DNA of 64,000 nt from Saccharopolyspora shandongensis (GCF_900106995.1 NZ_FNOK01000035.1:1-64000), one strand, 5' to 3'. Shown: positions 17,403 through 27,016, numbered from the stretch's first letter. The notes: generated by a model not told the origin, from the letters alone. Made by a program: numbers and translations.

Positions 17403-18995
17403 TTGTCTGAGCCATCTTCTTCTGTCCCTCGTGGCCAGTCCGGCCGCCATTTGAGTCGCCGCGCGGTGCTTCTGGGCGCCGGGATGACCGGAGCATCGCT
17501 CCTGCTGCCGTCGCAGGGGTTCGCCGCGCCGGCCCTGGTGCGTTCCGGTCGTCCACAGATCAGCCACGGCGTCCAGACCGGTGACGTCTCGGCGTCAAGT
17601 GGGGTCGTGTGGGCCCGCGCCGACAAGCCGGCCCGGATGTTCGTCGAGGTCAGCCCGACCGAGAGTTTCCGCAGCGTAGAACGCGTGCGCGGGCCGATCC
17701 TGGACCCCAGCCGCGATCTGACCGGAAAGGTCCAGCTGCGCAAGCTTCCCGCTGGGCAGGACGTCTTCTACCGCGTCATCCTGGCCGACCCGGACGATGA
17801 CTCACTCACCGGCGAGCCAGCGTTCGGCCGGCTTCGCACGGCGCCAACCGGAGCTTCCGACATTCGCTTCCTGTGGTCCGCCGACCTCGGTGGCCAGGGT
17901 TGGGGCATCGATCCGTCCCGCGGCGGCTACCGGATCTTCGAATCGATGCGCGCGCTGAACCCGGACTTCTTCATCTGCTCGGGAGACCTGATCTACGCCG
18001 ACGGCGTCATCCCGGCCGAGAAGCCGCTCGCCGACGGCACCACGTGGCGCAACATCGTCACACCGGAGAAGTCCAAGGTCGCCGAAACGCTGGACGAGTA
18101 CCGCGGCAACTACCGCTACAACCTGCTCGACGAGAACATGCGCCGGTTCAACGCCGAGGTAGCGCAGATCAACTCGTGGGACGATCACGAAGTCGTCAAC
18201 AACTGGTATCCCGGCGAGATCCTCGACGACAGCCGGTACACCGAGAAGCGAGTCGACGTACTGGCCGCGCGGGCGCGCCAGGCCTTCCACGAATACCTGC
18301 CGACCACCATCCGCGGCGATGAGGAAGGCCGCGTCTACAAGGTCAAGCGGTACGGCGAACTGCTCGACGTGTTCGTCATCGACATGCGTTCCTACAAGGA
18401 CTCGAATACGCCCGGCCTGGAAACCAAGAGCGACGGTGGCGTTTTCGGACGTCGGCAGCTCGACTGGCTCAAGGACGAACTGCGCGCCTCTCGTGCCACC
18501 TGGAAGGTCCTGGCCGCGGACCTGCCGATCAGCCTGGTCGTTCCGGACGGCGCCGCGGTCGAGGCGATCGGACAGGGCGACCCCGGGGCCCCGTTGGGCC
18601 GGGAACTGGAGATCGCCGAGCTCCTGTCCTTCGCCAAGCGCCACCACATCACCGGCATGGTGTGGGTCACCGGCGACGTGCACTACACCGCCGCGCACCA
18701 CTACCACCCGTCCCGCGCGAGCTTCACAGACTTCGATCCGTTCTGGGAGTTCGTCTCCGGCCCGCTCAACGCGGCGGTCGGCGTGGCCCCGCAACCGAAT
18801 CGGGTCGACCCCACGTTCGGCCCCGAGGTCGTCTACTCCAAGGCAGCGCCCTCACAGCAGGTCGGCAACCCCGGCTTCGGGTACCAGTTCTTCGGCGAGG
18901 TCGCCATCGACCACGCCACCCGTGCCATGACGGTCCGGCTCCGCGACATCGACGGGATCGTCCTCCACACGATCGAACTCGCGCCGCCGGAGTAG
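17403..18995 (+). CDS. PhoD-family alkaline phosphatase, Tat-exported
   Basis: The N-terminus has a twin-arginine signal (LSRRAVLLGAGMTGASLLLP) ending near PSQGFAAPAL. The PhoD N-terminal beta domain follows (ISHGVQTGDVSASSGVVWAR). The metallophosphatase core carries ICSGDLIYADG, INSWDDHEVVNNWYPGEI and VWVTGDVHYTAAHHYHPS. PhoD enzymes release phosphate from phosphodiesters and monoesters outside the cell, usually with Ca2+ and Fe3+. I placed the start at the TTG at 17403 because GGGGAG lies 6 bases upstream; a TTG at 17370 is also in frame. No pho box was identified. Confidence 0.92.
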   Translation: MSEPSSSVPRGQSGRHLSRRAVLLGAGMTGASLLLPSQGFAAPALVRSGRPQISHGVQTGDVSASSGVVWARADKPARMFVEVSPTESFRSVERVRGPILDPSRDLTGKVQLRKLPAGQDVFYRVILADPDDDSLTGEPAFGRLRTAPTGASDIRFLWSADLGGQGWGIDPSRGGYRIFESMRALNPDFFICSGDLIYADGVIPAEKPLADGTTWRNIVTPEKSKVAETLDEYRGNYRYNLLDENMRRFNAEVAQINSWDDHEVVNNWYPGEILDDSRYTEKRVDVLAARARQAFHEYLPTTIRGDEEGRVYKVKRYGELLDVFVIDMRSYKDSNTPGLETKSDGGVFGRRQLDWLKDELRASRATWKVLAADLPISLVVPDGAAVEAIGQGDPGAPLGRELEIAELLSFAKRHHITGMVWVTGDVHYTAAHHYHPSRASFTDFDPFWEFVSGPLNAAVGVAPQPNRVDPTFGPEVVYSKAAPSQQVGNPGFGYQFFGEVAIDHATRAMTVRLRDIDGIVLHTIELAPPE

Positions 18996-19107
18996 ACCGC
19001 TCCGCAACAGGCGGGGCTCCCCCGAGCGGGTGCCCCGCCGGTTGCATCAGAGGTTCACGCGGCGATGGTCGTCCCCCCTGGCTCAGCAGTGGGGCGTCAA
19101 CACTCAC

Positions 19108-19321
19108 CGACCATCTGTTGATCTTTGGTGAACGACACCTGCGTACGGTGCTCGCGGACTACGTCCAGCACTACAACGGCCGCCGACCGCACCGCGCCCA
19201 GCGAACTCCGCCCACCACGACCAAGCCACCCCGCTGAAAACTCAGCCACGAGCGGATCAAGCGTCGACCAGCGCTTGGCGGCTTGATCAACGAATACGAG
19301 CGTGCAGCGCAAAGCTGCTGA
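19108..19321 (+). pseudogene. C-terminal remnant of an integrase-type transposase, frameshifted
   Basis: One frame reads LTDHLLIFGERHLRTVLADY and VQHYNGRRPHRAQRTPP. A second frame supplies the natural end, SHERIKRRPALGGLINEYER, then AAQSC and a TGA at 19319. Together they form the last 65-70 residues of an IS3/IS481-like transposase with a frameshift and no catalytic core. A related ending (LGGILHEYEHA) occurs at 21425-21766. Confidence 0.65.
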
Positions 19322-19386
19322 TCAGCGCCGGCGGCCGACTTCTGGAACCCCACAGGTGGGCTGGGGCCTGGTCACCACGCGGTTTC

Positions 19387-19803
19387 CTACGGCATCCGCG
19401 TCGCGTCGGCGTGAGGCGCGGGGTTGCCGCGACGGGCGGCGCGGCGGATTCCGACCAACAGCAGGATGTTCGCGAGCAGGGCGAGCGGCCAGGGCGTGGT
19501 GATGAGGATGACGGCGTCCACCACGCCCCAGATCCCCAGGGTCCACGCGATGAACTCCGGTGGAGTGATGCCGCGGCGGTCCAGCCACAGGACGATCAGG
19601 CCGACCACGATGAGCGGCGGGCCGAAGCTCTCCAGAGACAGCCAGAGCGCGCTGTTGGCCGGGCTCATATCGGAGAAATCTTCGTGCCACAGCGCCCCGC
19701 TGAACCACTCCCCGGCGTGGCGTGCTGCTCCCTCCAACGTCAGGGCGAGGAGCGTGTGCGCGGCTCCTAAGAACACAAGGAGCCAGCCGGCACATTTGAT
19801 CAT
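19387..19803 (-). CDS. DUF6463-like four-helix membrane protein
   Basis: From the ATG at 19803 (GGAAAG upstream) the protein has 138 residues. It has hydrophobic helices at CAGWLLVFLGAAHTLLALTL, PPLIVVGLIVLW, FIAWTLGIWGVVDAVILITT and LALLANILLLVG. A conserved-looking FWFxGAL-like loop (EWFSGALWHEDFSDMSP) lies between helices 1 and 2. The function is not known. It lies 72 bases downstream of the DUF2867 gene on the same strand and is probably cotranscribed. The divergent TetR regulator is a likely repressor of both. Confidence 0.72.
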   Translation of the reverse strand: MIKCAGWLLVFLGAAHTLLALTLEGAARHAGEWFSGALWHEDFSDMSPANSALWLSLESFGPPLIVVGLIVLWLDRRGITPPEFIAWTLGIWGVVDAVILITTPWPLALLANILLLVGIRRAARRGNPAPHADATRMP

Positions 19804-19875
19804 CTGAATCTTCCTTTCCGTTGCGGATGTGGAGTCGCGTGACTCCATGCGGTTGTCGTTCGGCCGTGGTTCGGG

Positions 19876-20511
19876 TCAATCCGGGCTGGCGGTTTCTCCG
19901 CGCGCGGCGTCTCCGGCGTGCCGCTGCGGGCGGCCGTGGTCGAGCCAGGCACGTTCCCATTGGCGGGTCAGTGCCGGGTAGACGATGAGGTACCGGAACG
20001 GTGCGATGGCGGCCATGTAGAGCCGTCCGAACAGTCCGTTGGGTTTGGCCAGGGCAGCCATGCGCAGTTCGTATCCGCCGTCGTTGGTCTGCACCCAGCC
20101 CAGGTGCATGACGGTGTGGACGGTTTTGTTGGCCAGTTCGCGGGCCGCTTCGTTGTCGAGCTGGTACACCTCGGAGAACGGGTCGGCACAGGGGGCGGCG
20201 TCGTTCGCGGTCGCGGCGAGGCCGAGTCGGAGGCGGTCGCGCAGCGAGGCGACCCGCCCACCCAGGCCCGCCCTGGGGGTGTCCCAGCCGAACAAGGCAC
20301 CGAGCTTCCAACGCACCGCGAACAGGAACCGGACCGCGGCGGGAGCCTTTCGGGTGTCGTAAGCCGTCTTCAGCGCTTTGACCATCACGGGGAAGTCGTC
20401 GGGCCCGGCGTCGGGCGCGCGGAAGGACCACACGTCCTCGATCCGGAAGTCGTGGGTGAACTCGTGGATCCGCCACGGCTGTGCGGTGTGGGCGACTTTC
20501 GGGATTCGCAT
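19876..20511 (-). CDS. DUF2867 domain-containing protein
   Basis: The 211-residue protein begins MRIPKVAHTAQPWRIHEFTH with GGAAGGA before the ATG. It has the SRPBCC-like DUF2867 layout, ending with GRLYMAAIAPFRYLIVYPAL and a basic tail. The family occurs with nucleotide-sugar epimerase-like proteins and steroid or lipid genes, but its reaction is unknown. It is transcribed away from the TetR gene, and a palindrome lies in the shared 224-base promoter region. Confidence 0.78.
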   Translation of the reverse strand: MRIPKVAHTAQPWRIHEFTHDFRIEDVWSFRAPDAGPDDFPVMVKALKTAYDTRKAPAAVRFLFAVRWKLGALFGWDTPRAGLGGRVASLRDRLRLGLAATANDAAPCADPFSEVYQLDNEAARELANKTVHTVMHLGWVQTNDGGYELRMAALAKPNGLFGRLYMAAIAPFRYLIVYPALTRQWERAWLDHGRPQRHAGDAARGETASPD

Positions 20512-20692
20512 CGGTCATTCCTTCCGAGCCGGTGTGCCCTGTCGGTTGGGCCGGAACCCGGCGGTGGCGTCGCCGGCCAGCTGCGCATCGATGGTCGCGG
20601 CGGAGTCCGGCGCCGTCGGCGTAGACCACGCCATCAACGCGGACGGCGCGCCAGGTTGCGGCCGCACCAGAGAACGCGGAACCGCCAGTTAT

Positions 20693-20722
20693 GGAACCAT
20701 TGGTTTCGGTACTGCTGGTTCC
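20693..20722. promoter_or_regulatory. candidate TetR operator
   Basis: ggaacca at 20693-20699 and tggttcc at 20716-20722 form an exact 7-base inverted repeat with a 16-base spacer. The centre contains ttggtttcggtactgc. It lies 13 bases ahead of the TetR ATG and in the promoter region shared with the DUF2867 gene. Autoregulating TetR proteins usually bind such a site. Confidence 0.5.
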
Positions 20723-20735
20723 GTATGATGCACCC

Positions 20736-21371
20736 ATGTCTGCTCGAAAGCAAGCTCGCAACCAGGGGGGCCGCCCCCGAGACAGCCGCGTCGACGACGC
20801 CATCGCCTCCGCCGTTCGAGAGCTGCTGGCCGAGGTGGGATACACGCGGCTCACGATGGCCGAAGTGGCCGCGCGAGCCGGTGTGGGCAAGGCGGCGATC
20901 TACCGGCGCCACGCCACCAAACAAGAGATGATCTTTGACGTTCTTCTGCCGGATCAGTTCCTGGCCGCGGCACCCGACTGCGGATCGCTTCGCGCCGACC
21001 TGGCCGCCGTGCTCGCCGAGATCGCGGACAGCATGGCCTCCCTGCCGCAGGGGACGGTCCCCGGCCTGCTGGCCGATGTCCACGCCGACCCCGCACTACG
21101 TGTCCGGTTCGACGAGAAATACGGGGGAGTCCAGCGCCGGACCCTCACGGAGATCCTGGACCGCGCGACCGCACGCGGCGAACTCACCACCCGCCCCGAC
21201 CCAGCCACCCTCAACGCCCTACTTGTCGGCCCCGTCTTCGCCTGGCTGTTCCTGCTGCCCGAATCCCCCGACCAACTCCCCGCCCTGACCTCCGCACTTC
21301 TCGACGCGACACTTGCCCTCACCAGCCCCGGACCTCCCGGCGCCCAGACGCCTCCGGCAGTGAGATCGTGA
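20736..21371 (+). CDS. TetR/AcrR-family transcriptional regulator
   Basis: From the ATG at 20736 the protein has 211 residues. The helix-turn-helix is ELLAEVGYTRLTMAEVAARA followed by GVGKAAIYRRHATKQEMIFD, a standard TetR N-terminus. The remainder matches the TetR_C_16-like dimerisation domain (GELTTRPDPATLNALLVGPV). An ATG at 20691 is in frame but would bury the operator-like repeat, so the later start is preferred. It faces away from the DUF2867/DUF6463 pair, its probable targets. Confidence 0.88.
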   Translation: MSARKQARNQGGRPRDSRVDDAIASAVRELLAEVGYTRLTMAEVAARAGVGKAAIYRRHATKQEMIFDVLLPDQFLAAAPDCGSLRADLAAVLAEIADSMASLPQGTVPGLLADVHADPALRVRFDEKYGGVQRRTLTEILDRATARGELTTRPDPATLNALLVGPVFAWLFLLPESPDQLPALTSALLDATLALTSPGPPGAQTPPAVRS

Positions 21372-21424
21372 CTCGTCCAGGTCCTCGAACATGAGCGCGG
21401 CTGCCCTGGCTACGCCCCTTTCAG

Positions 21425-21766
21425 GCTTTGGTGCTGCGCCTGGCCAAGGAGAACCCCGGCTGGGGAGACCGCCGACTCCACGGCGAACTTGCTCGTCCTG
21501 GGCGTGAAAGTGGCCCCTTCGACCGTCTGGGACATCCTGCAGGCAGCAGGGATAGACCCACCACCCGAACGGAACTCCAGCACATGGGCCAACTTCCTGC
21601 ACTCGCAGGCCGACGCCTTCCGGCTTGCGACTTCTTCGGGACGATCAACGCCCGCCCGCCGAACCCCTTACCTACGCCCATCGCAGATCCCGACAAGATC
21701 GCTCGCCCGAACATACGCCGACGCGATCGACTCGGCGGCATCCTCCACGAGTACGAACATGCCTGC
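21425..21766 (+). pseudogene. IS481-like transposase with frameshift and internal deletion
   Basis: Frame 2 reads ALVLRLAKENPGWGDRRLHG. Frame 3 continues LVLGVKVAPSTVWDILQAAG, then IDPPPERNSSTWANFLHSQA. The other frame then gives LACDFFGTI before jumping to the protein end, IRRRDRLGGILHEYEHAC. The helix-turn-helix and first catalytic Asp region are present, but the rest of the DDE core is deleted. It follows the TetR gene directly. Confidence 0.7.
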
Positions 21767-22090
21767 ACGGATGCGGTTTTCGGCAAAGGCAAGGTCACTT
21801 GGGTTTTCGGCACCCTCAGCCTGACATGGTCCTTTGTGGACGCCCAGGCCCCTGCCATCCTGACTCCGCCAGAGCGTGAGACCGCGGCGAAGCGGATTAT
21901 CGGTTGCCGGGACACCGCGTTCCCGAAGTTGGGCGCGGGTCGCGTGCAGTAACGGCAGCGGTCGCACAGGCCCGCTGTCCGAATGCCTTGAGCAGACCTG
22001 TGATCCGCACCAGGACGCAGGGTGGCCTACGAAGCCTGGCGCCTCTCGCCTCGCGGCTGCTCTCGTCGAGGGCATCCGACAGGCATGGCC

Positions 22091-22125
22091 TGCCCGCCCG
22101 CGCTATTCCGGATCACAGGCGGGCA
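22091..22125 (-). terminator. inverted repeat after the surface-protein gene
   Basis: tgcccgcc at 22091-22098 pairs with ggcgggca at 22118-22125. The repeat lies 14 bases past the stop of the minus-strand gene that ends at 22139. It has no U-run, as is usual in high-GC actinomycetes. Likely a hairpin terminator. Confidence 0.45.
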
Positions 22126-22138
22126 GACCACCCGTTTT

Positions 22139-24634
22139 TCAGCGTTGCTTGGCGCGACGCTTCCGGCTCATGAACACGAATGCCGCGCCCGCACCGAGGA
22201 GCACTACACCGAGGAAGATCATCTCTGGCAGGCCGGAAATACCGGTGTCGGCCAGCGAGTCCGTCCGCGTGTTGGATGAGGGCGGCGTGACAGGCATCGG
22301 GGTCGTCGGAGGCGTAGACGTCGGCGGCGTAGATGTCGGCGGCGTCGTCGGCGGCGGCGGTTCCTGTGGGATGTACACGGCGGCGTCGATCGTGTGATCG
22401 ACCCCTCCCGGGTTGGCGGGCGCCGTGACAGGTGCGTATCCGTTGCACAGCTGCCCGGTGGTCGGCGGGATCACGTTGGAGTCATGTGCCCGGTCCTCAC
22501 CGGCCAATGGGAGTGTGAACCGCAGCTCGGTTGCCGGCGGCTGACTCGGCACCTTGCTGGTGTTCGCGGTGCACACGTCGAACTGCACCGTGTACTTCGC
22601 ACCCGGCGTGAGCTCGTAGGCGGCGCCGACCCCACCGAAGTAGTACTCGCCGGCGGCATCGGTCTTGGTCGTGGCGACCTGCTTACCGCTGGCGTCCAAC
22701 AGGTTGATCGTCGCACCCGGCAGCGGCACCTGTCCGGGGTCCTGGATCCCGTTGTGTTCGCCGTCGAACCACACCAGGTTGCCGATCTGGATCGGCGCAT
22801 TCGCCGCCGCATACGCGATATCGCCGAGCCCACCGGCCTTGCCGAATCCGTTCGCCGCCTGACCGACGAACTCGTAGGCGTTGGCGCCCGGGTTGTTACC
22901 GGGACCCTCGCCGGTCCTGATGTTGTGGTAACCGGTTCCGCTGGTTTCGATGTTGACGGTCGGGTCGAACTCCGTGCTGATGACCCATTGCTGCTGTGGA
23001 ATGTAGGCCACCGAGCCCAGCGCGGTTTCCTGGTGTCCGCCGGAAAAGAATTCACCCGGGAAGTATTCGACGACACCATCGCCCTGCCCGCCGTCGGTGG
23101 CGGTTTTCGCGTGGTTGGGGCAGTTTCCGGTGCCTTCCCACGAGTATCCACCGGCGGGATTGGCGCAGGCCATGTTGATGTCACCACCGGACATGCCGAG
23201 TTCCGGGGTGTTGTTGCCCGGCCGAGGGTCCAGCCCCCTCGCACTGAGAACGTCCATGAACCGGTCGCGGAAACCCAGGATCATCGAACCGTCACGGGCG
23301 AAGGCGAGGCTGGCCAACTCCGGCTGCGGATTGATGAAGGCGCCGCCCAGGCGGAATTCGTCCCAGGTAGACAGGTCGGTGTTCCACGGGTTCCAGTGGT
23401 TGTTCTGTCCCGCGCTCGGGTGACCGGCAAAGACGGCACCGCGCTCGGCAGTAAGCGGCTGGGTCAGCACCGTGGTGAATCGCTTGCCGTCGTAGGTGTA
23501 GACAACAGCCTTCAGGTCCGCCCGGTTCTGCGTGCTCTCCGCGGAACACACGCCACCAACGTAGAGCGTGTTGTTGTGCGTCTCGAGACCGAACGGCCGC
23601 CAGTCGGTGGGCGCCGCGCAGCCCGGGTCCGGAATCGGCACCATCGCTTCGGGTACTGATGCGGTGGCCCCGGTCGCATCGAAGCTCACCAGGGTCCGCG
23701 TCAGCAGGTTCACCGCGTACAGGGTCGAGCCGTCCTCCGACAGGGCCAGGCTGCCGATGCTCTCTTTACCCGGCGCGTTGGTGAACCCAGCGTCCTTGTT
23801 CATGTTGGCGGTGTCGTGCGGCGTCACCACGGCGCCCGGCACCTTCGCGAACAAGGTTGGCGCGCCCCCACCGTCGGCCGGCACGGTGTAGATCGCACCA
23901 CCACCGTCCGGCCCGTATGGGGCGTGCCGCCGGGCGAACTCGCTCTGGAACAGCCGCTGCCGGTACCTGTCGTAGGCCAGCCCGAACGTCGTGCCCACCT
24001 GAGATTGCGTGGTGAGCGTGGTCGGACACGCTACCTCGCTGGGACACGTGCCCCGGCGGTTCGTCCCGAACGCCACCAATGACCGGGTGTCCGTCCCACC
24101 AGCGCCGTTCTGGATCGGCACGAAATACCGCGAATCCGGCAGCGCATAGTCGGCCGCGTTCCAGACCCCGGTAATTACCGAGGCGTTCTTGCCGGCCGAC
24201 ACGTCGACGAACGTGGTGAAGCTGTCAAAGTGGTTTGTCGCCGTCGAGGCCGGTGCCGCCTGCAGATAATCGCTGTACGGCGCAGGGATGGTGACGTCGA
24301 CGCGGTACCGGCCGCCGGTCAGCACGGTCGACGGCGACACCACGACTTTTCCGGTGGAATCCGTGGTGCCGGAGACGCGATGGCCGGCCGGGTCGGCAAC
24401 ATCAACCTTCATGCCCTGCTGCGGCACGTCCATTGCCGTATTGATCACGCCTGTGCCGAAGAAATCTCGCAGAACCTGAACCGTCAGTGTGCCGTCATTT
24501 GCCGAATCATCGGCCGCCCAAGCCGTCCCCACAATCGGGCCCGCGGCGCTGCCTACCAGCAACAGAATGCTCAAACCCAACCGCACCAGCCGCTTCCCGG
24601 CTGTCCGGCTCGATCCTCTACCGGCTCGGCTCAT
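22139..24634 (-). CDS. LAXTG-anchored SdrD B-like surface protein
   Basis: The 831-residue protein starts with a signal peptide (LVRLGLSILLLVGSAAGPIV, cleavage near AWA). The middle 500 residues resemble a beta-propeller-like extracellular domain (SLALSEDGSTLYAVNLLTRT, MILGFRDRFMDVLSARGLDP). An SdrD B-type collagen-binding-like beta domain follows (IQIGNLVWFDGEHNGIQDPG to DAAGEYYFGGV), then a Pro/Thr wall-spanning stretch. The C-terminus is a sorting signal: SLADTGISGLPEMIF, a hydrophobic helix and the tail SRKRRAKQR. LADTG fits the LAXTG motif cut by class E sortases, and such a sortase is encoded at 29198. The protein is probably covalently attached to peptidoglycan. Confidence 0.85.
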   Translation of the reverse strand: MSRAGRGSSRTAGKRLVRLGLSILLLVGSAAGPIVGTAWAADDSANDGTLTVQVLRDFFGTGVINTAMDVPQQGMKVDVADPAGHRVSGTTDSTGKVVVSPSTVLTGGRYRVDVTIPAPYSDYLQAAPASTATNHFDSFTTFVDVSAGKNASVITGVWNAADYALPDSRYFVPIQNGAGGTDTRSLVAFGTNRRGTCPSEVACPTTLTTQSQVGTTFGLAYDRYRQRLFQSEFARRHAPYGPDGGGAIYTVPADGGGAPTLFAKVPGAVVTPHDTANMNKDAGFTNAPGKESIGSLALSEDGSTLYAVNLLTRTLVSFDATGATASVPEAMVPIPDPGCAAPTDWRPFGLETHNNTLYVGGVCSAESTQNRADLKAVVYTYDGKRFTTVLTQPLTAERGAVFAGHPSAGQNNHWNPWNTDLSTWDEFRLGGAFINPQPELASLAFARDGSMILGFRDRFMDVLSARGLDPRPGNNTPELGMSGGDINMACANPAGGYSWEGTGNCPNHAKTATDGGQGDGVVEYFPGEFFSGGHQETALGSVAYIPQQQWVISTEFDPTVNIETSGTGYHNIRTGEGPGNNPGANAYEFVGQAANGFGKAGGLGDIAYAAANAPIQIGNLVWFDGEHNGIQDPGQVPLPGATINLLDASGKQVATTKTDAAGEYYFGGVGAAYELTPGAKYTVQFDVCTANTSKVPSQPPATELRFTLPLAGEDRAHDSNVIPPTTGQLCNGYAPVTAPANPGGVDHTIDAAVYIPQEPPPPTTPPTSTPPTSTPPTTPMPVTPPSSNTRTDSLADTGISGLPEMIFLGVVLLGAGAAFVFMSRKRRAKQR

Positions 24635-24816
24635 AGCTATCGCTGCCCCCTTGTCATGATGAACAAGCCCTCTTCGGGCTGAACAACCGCTTCATAGCCC
24701 AGGTGACAGCTGACCCCGAAAGATCATCCCGAACTGCTATATATAACCAGAAAGCCGTGCGGCTGCCAAGATGGGTGATTTACGGACGCATCGCGGACCT
24801 GTTAGCGTCGCGCCGC

Positions 24817-25605
24817 GTGCGGAGCATGAGAATCCGGCAAGGTCTCCCGCGGCGCGCGGCCGGCCGACGCCAATGGCTGCGGCCACGCTGGGCGGCAGCC
24901 GTCATCGGCATTGCGGCTGCCGCAGTGGTCGCGTTTCTGGTCACTGGCACCGGCTCAGGCCCTACCGGCCCACGTGCATTGACCTCGGATGAGGCGAACC
25001 GGCTGGCGATCACGCGGTTTCGCAATTACCAAGCGGGGGGCCGCGCGGTGACGATCACCGTGCCGAGCACCGCTGGCGGGCTGGTCATCACAGGGTCCAT
25101 CGACTACCGCGCCAAGCTCGGTTACGGCGTGGTGCACGGCACCGGGCGCGATACGTCCAGCGACGGGCTGATCGAATGGACGGCCGCCACCGTGCATGTC
25201 CACCCGATGGCGAACGCCCCGGCGGAAGCACCGGCATCGCCGCCCGGGTCGGATTGGTATAGCCGTCCGCTGCAAACGACCGGCAGTGCGCTGGACACCT
25301 CGTTGGCCATCGCGCTCAGTCTCGGCAACGACCGGCCTGACAACGCCGCGCTACTGCCGCAGAACGGCGCCACCTGGACTGGGCAGGACCAGTTGGACGG
25401 CCACCAGGTGGACGTCATGACCGGGCCGGACGCCGGTGCCAAACCCGGTACGGCGGGCACCGTGCGCTACTGGATCGGCTCGGACGGCACCATGTATCGG
25501 GTTCAGGTCAAGGTGGCTTCCGAACCGCAGCCAGTGATCATCGATTTCGACACCGAGAAATACGTTCCGGTTCAGCCGGTACCCGGAGTCAGCCCGCCGC
25601 CGTAG
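24817..25605 (+). CDS. membrane-anchored exported protein of unknown function
   Basis: From the GTG at 24817 the protein has 262 residues. It has a basic N-terminus, one membrane helix (AAAVIGIAAAAVVAFLVTGT) and an extracellular domain rich in beta strands (RAVTITVPSTAGGLVITGSI, GTVRYWIGSDGTMYRVQVKV). Its fold pattern recalls the lipoprotein carrier type (LolA/LppX-like), but no lipobox is present and the call is not certain. No Shine-Dalgarno site is visible, so the message may be leaderless. An in-frame start at 24703 has no better signal. It is divergent from the surface-protein gene. Confidence 0.65.
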   Translation: MRSMRIRQGLPRRAAGRRQWLRPRWAAAVIGIAAAAVVAFLVTGTGSGPTGPRALTSDEANRLAITRFRNYQAGGRAVTITVPSTAGGLVITGSIDYRAKLGYGVVHGTGRDTSSDGLIEWTAATVHVHPMANAPAEAPASPPGSDWYSRPLQTTGSALDTSLAIALSLGNDRPDNAALLPQNGATWTGQDQLDGHQVDVMTGPDAGAKPGTAGTVRYWIGSDGTMYRVQVKVASEPQPVIIDFDTEKYVPVQPVPGVSPPP

Positions 25606-25612
25606 CCGCCGC

Positions 25613-26956
25613 TCAGGATGTCCGCACCAGCGCACTGCCGGCGAGCAGTGACGCTGACGGCAGCGGGATGCTTGCGGTGTCCGGTAGCGCCGGAACGGCC
25701 GGGACAGCCGTGGCGCCGGTGGTGGTGGCATTCGGGAACTGTGGCTGTGCGTCAGGCACAGCCACATCGGTGAACGGGATACCGCCGGGTGCCTTCGGCA
25801 TCACCCACGTGCCGGACGGCGTGGGCGACTGGGCAGGAGCCGGGCAGGACGCGGTCGTCACGAGCTGAGCGGGCACCGTCGTTCGCAGATCATTGGCGTG
25901 CAGGCAGTTACCCCGTCCCTGCGTGGCGGTGGGAAACGTCCAGCCGACGTCAATGCCGTTGGCGGCGAAGGTGTTTTCCACGATCTGGTTTCCGTCCGGT
26001 GGCAGGTCGGCGGTTGCGGTGATCACCAGCCCAGCGTTGATGTTGCCGGCGATCCGGTTGCGGCTGAACTGGTTCTCGCTGCCGCCATCGATGCCGATGC
26101 CGATGCCCCACCCGCCGTCGGCCTGCTCGGGGGTCGGTGTCTGCTGGTTGCCCGCGATCAGGTTGCCAGCGACGACGGAACCCCGCTGCGGGAGCAGCTT
26201 CTCCTGGTGGTCGGAGTTGATGGTGAGTCCGACCCGGTTACCGACGAAGCGGTTACCGACCACGTACATCTCGCCACTGGCGTTGGTGCCTTCGTAACCG
26301 ACCGCGTTGAGTTCGGCGATGTTGTCCCGCACCACGATATTGCACGGCTTGCACTGCCCGACATAGATCCCCGAGTCAGCCGAACCTGACGCGTACGAGT
26401 GCTCAATGACACCGTCCTGCGCGGAGAACGCGTAGATGCCGTACAGCCCGTTGCGGGTCGCGGTCACATGGGAAACCAAGAACGATTTCAGGAAAGTGAC
26501 GGGCTCGTCGCCGGTGTCGTAGCCGCCGCTCGTCCCCGGCAATCCGGCAACCGCTTTCGCCGAACCGGTGACCAGAACCCCGTTCTGCGTGTTGTTCTCC
26601 ACGGTCAGGTTCTCCACGGCCACCCCGGGTGCGGCGACGACGATGCCGTTCGGCTGCTGCAACCGCCCGTCGATGATGACCTTGTCCCGAGACTCGCCAC
26701 GAAGAGTAATTCGAGCCGTGGCGATCTTCACGGACTCCTGGTACACGCCCGGCGCGACCAACACGAGGTCACCGGGCTGAGCGAGAGACACCGCAGCCGA
26801 GATCGTCGGGGCGTCAGCCGGCACTCGGATCGTCACGTTCGCACCGGTCGGTCGTCGGCCCTGGCCCGATCCGTCATCGCCGGCGCCGCAGCCGACCAAT
26901 ACGAGCATCAGCGTACCCAGCACCGCGACTGTCACGCGAAGACCGAAACGAGGCAT
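25613..26956 (-). CDS. right-handed parallel beta-helix lipoprotein
   Basis: The 447-residue protein begins with a lipoprotein signal, TVAVLGTLMLVLVGCGAG. Repeated beta-helix coils follow, with NosD/DUF1565-like beginnings (IRVPADAPTISAAVSLAQPG, DLVLVAPGVYQES) and later rungs such as GIVVAAPGVAVENLTVENNT and NQIVENTFAANGIDVG. The final 90 residues are Pro-rich with a hydrophobic end. Such surface proteins often bind or process polysaccharides. The gene is convergent with its upstream neighbour (7 bases between stops) and divergent from the DyP peroxidase, 60 bases away. Confidence 0.82.
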   Translation of the reverse strand: MPRFGLRVTVAVLGTLMLVLVGCGAGDDGSGQGRRPTGANVTIRVPADAPTISAAVSLAQPGDLVLVAPGVYQESVKIATARITLRGESRDKVIIDGRLQQPNGIVVAAPGVAVENLTVENNTQNGVLVTGSAKAVAGLPGTSGGYDTGDEPVTFLKSFLVSHVTATRNGLYGIYAFSAQDGVIEHSYASGSADSGIYVGQCKPCNIVVRDNIAELNAVGYEGTNASGEMYVVGNRFVGNRVGLTINSDHQEKLLPQRGSVVAGNLIAGNQQTPTPEQADGGWGIGIGIDGGSENQFSRNRIAGNINAGLVITATADLPPDGNQIVENTFAANGIDVGWTFPTATQGRGNCLHANDLRTTVPAQLVTTASCPAPAQSPTPSGTWVMPKAPGGIPFTDVAVPDAQPQFPNATTTGATAVPAVPALPDTASIPLPSASLLAGSALVRTS

Positions 26957-27016
26957 GATCGCAGTTTGGCATGGACGATTCACCTGCGGGAGGGCGGATA
27001 TGGCACTCTCCATACC

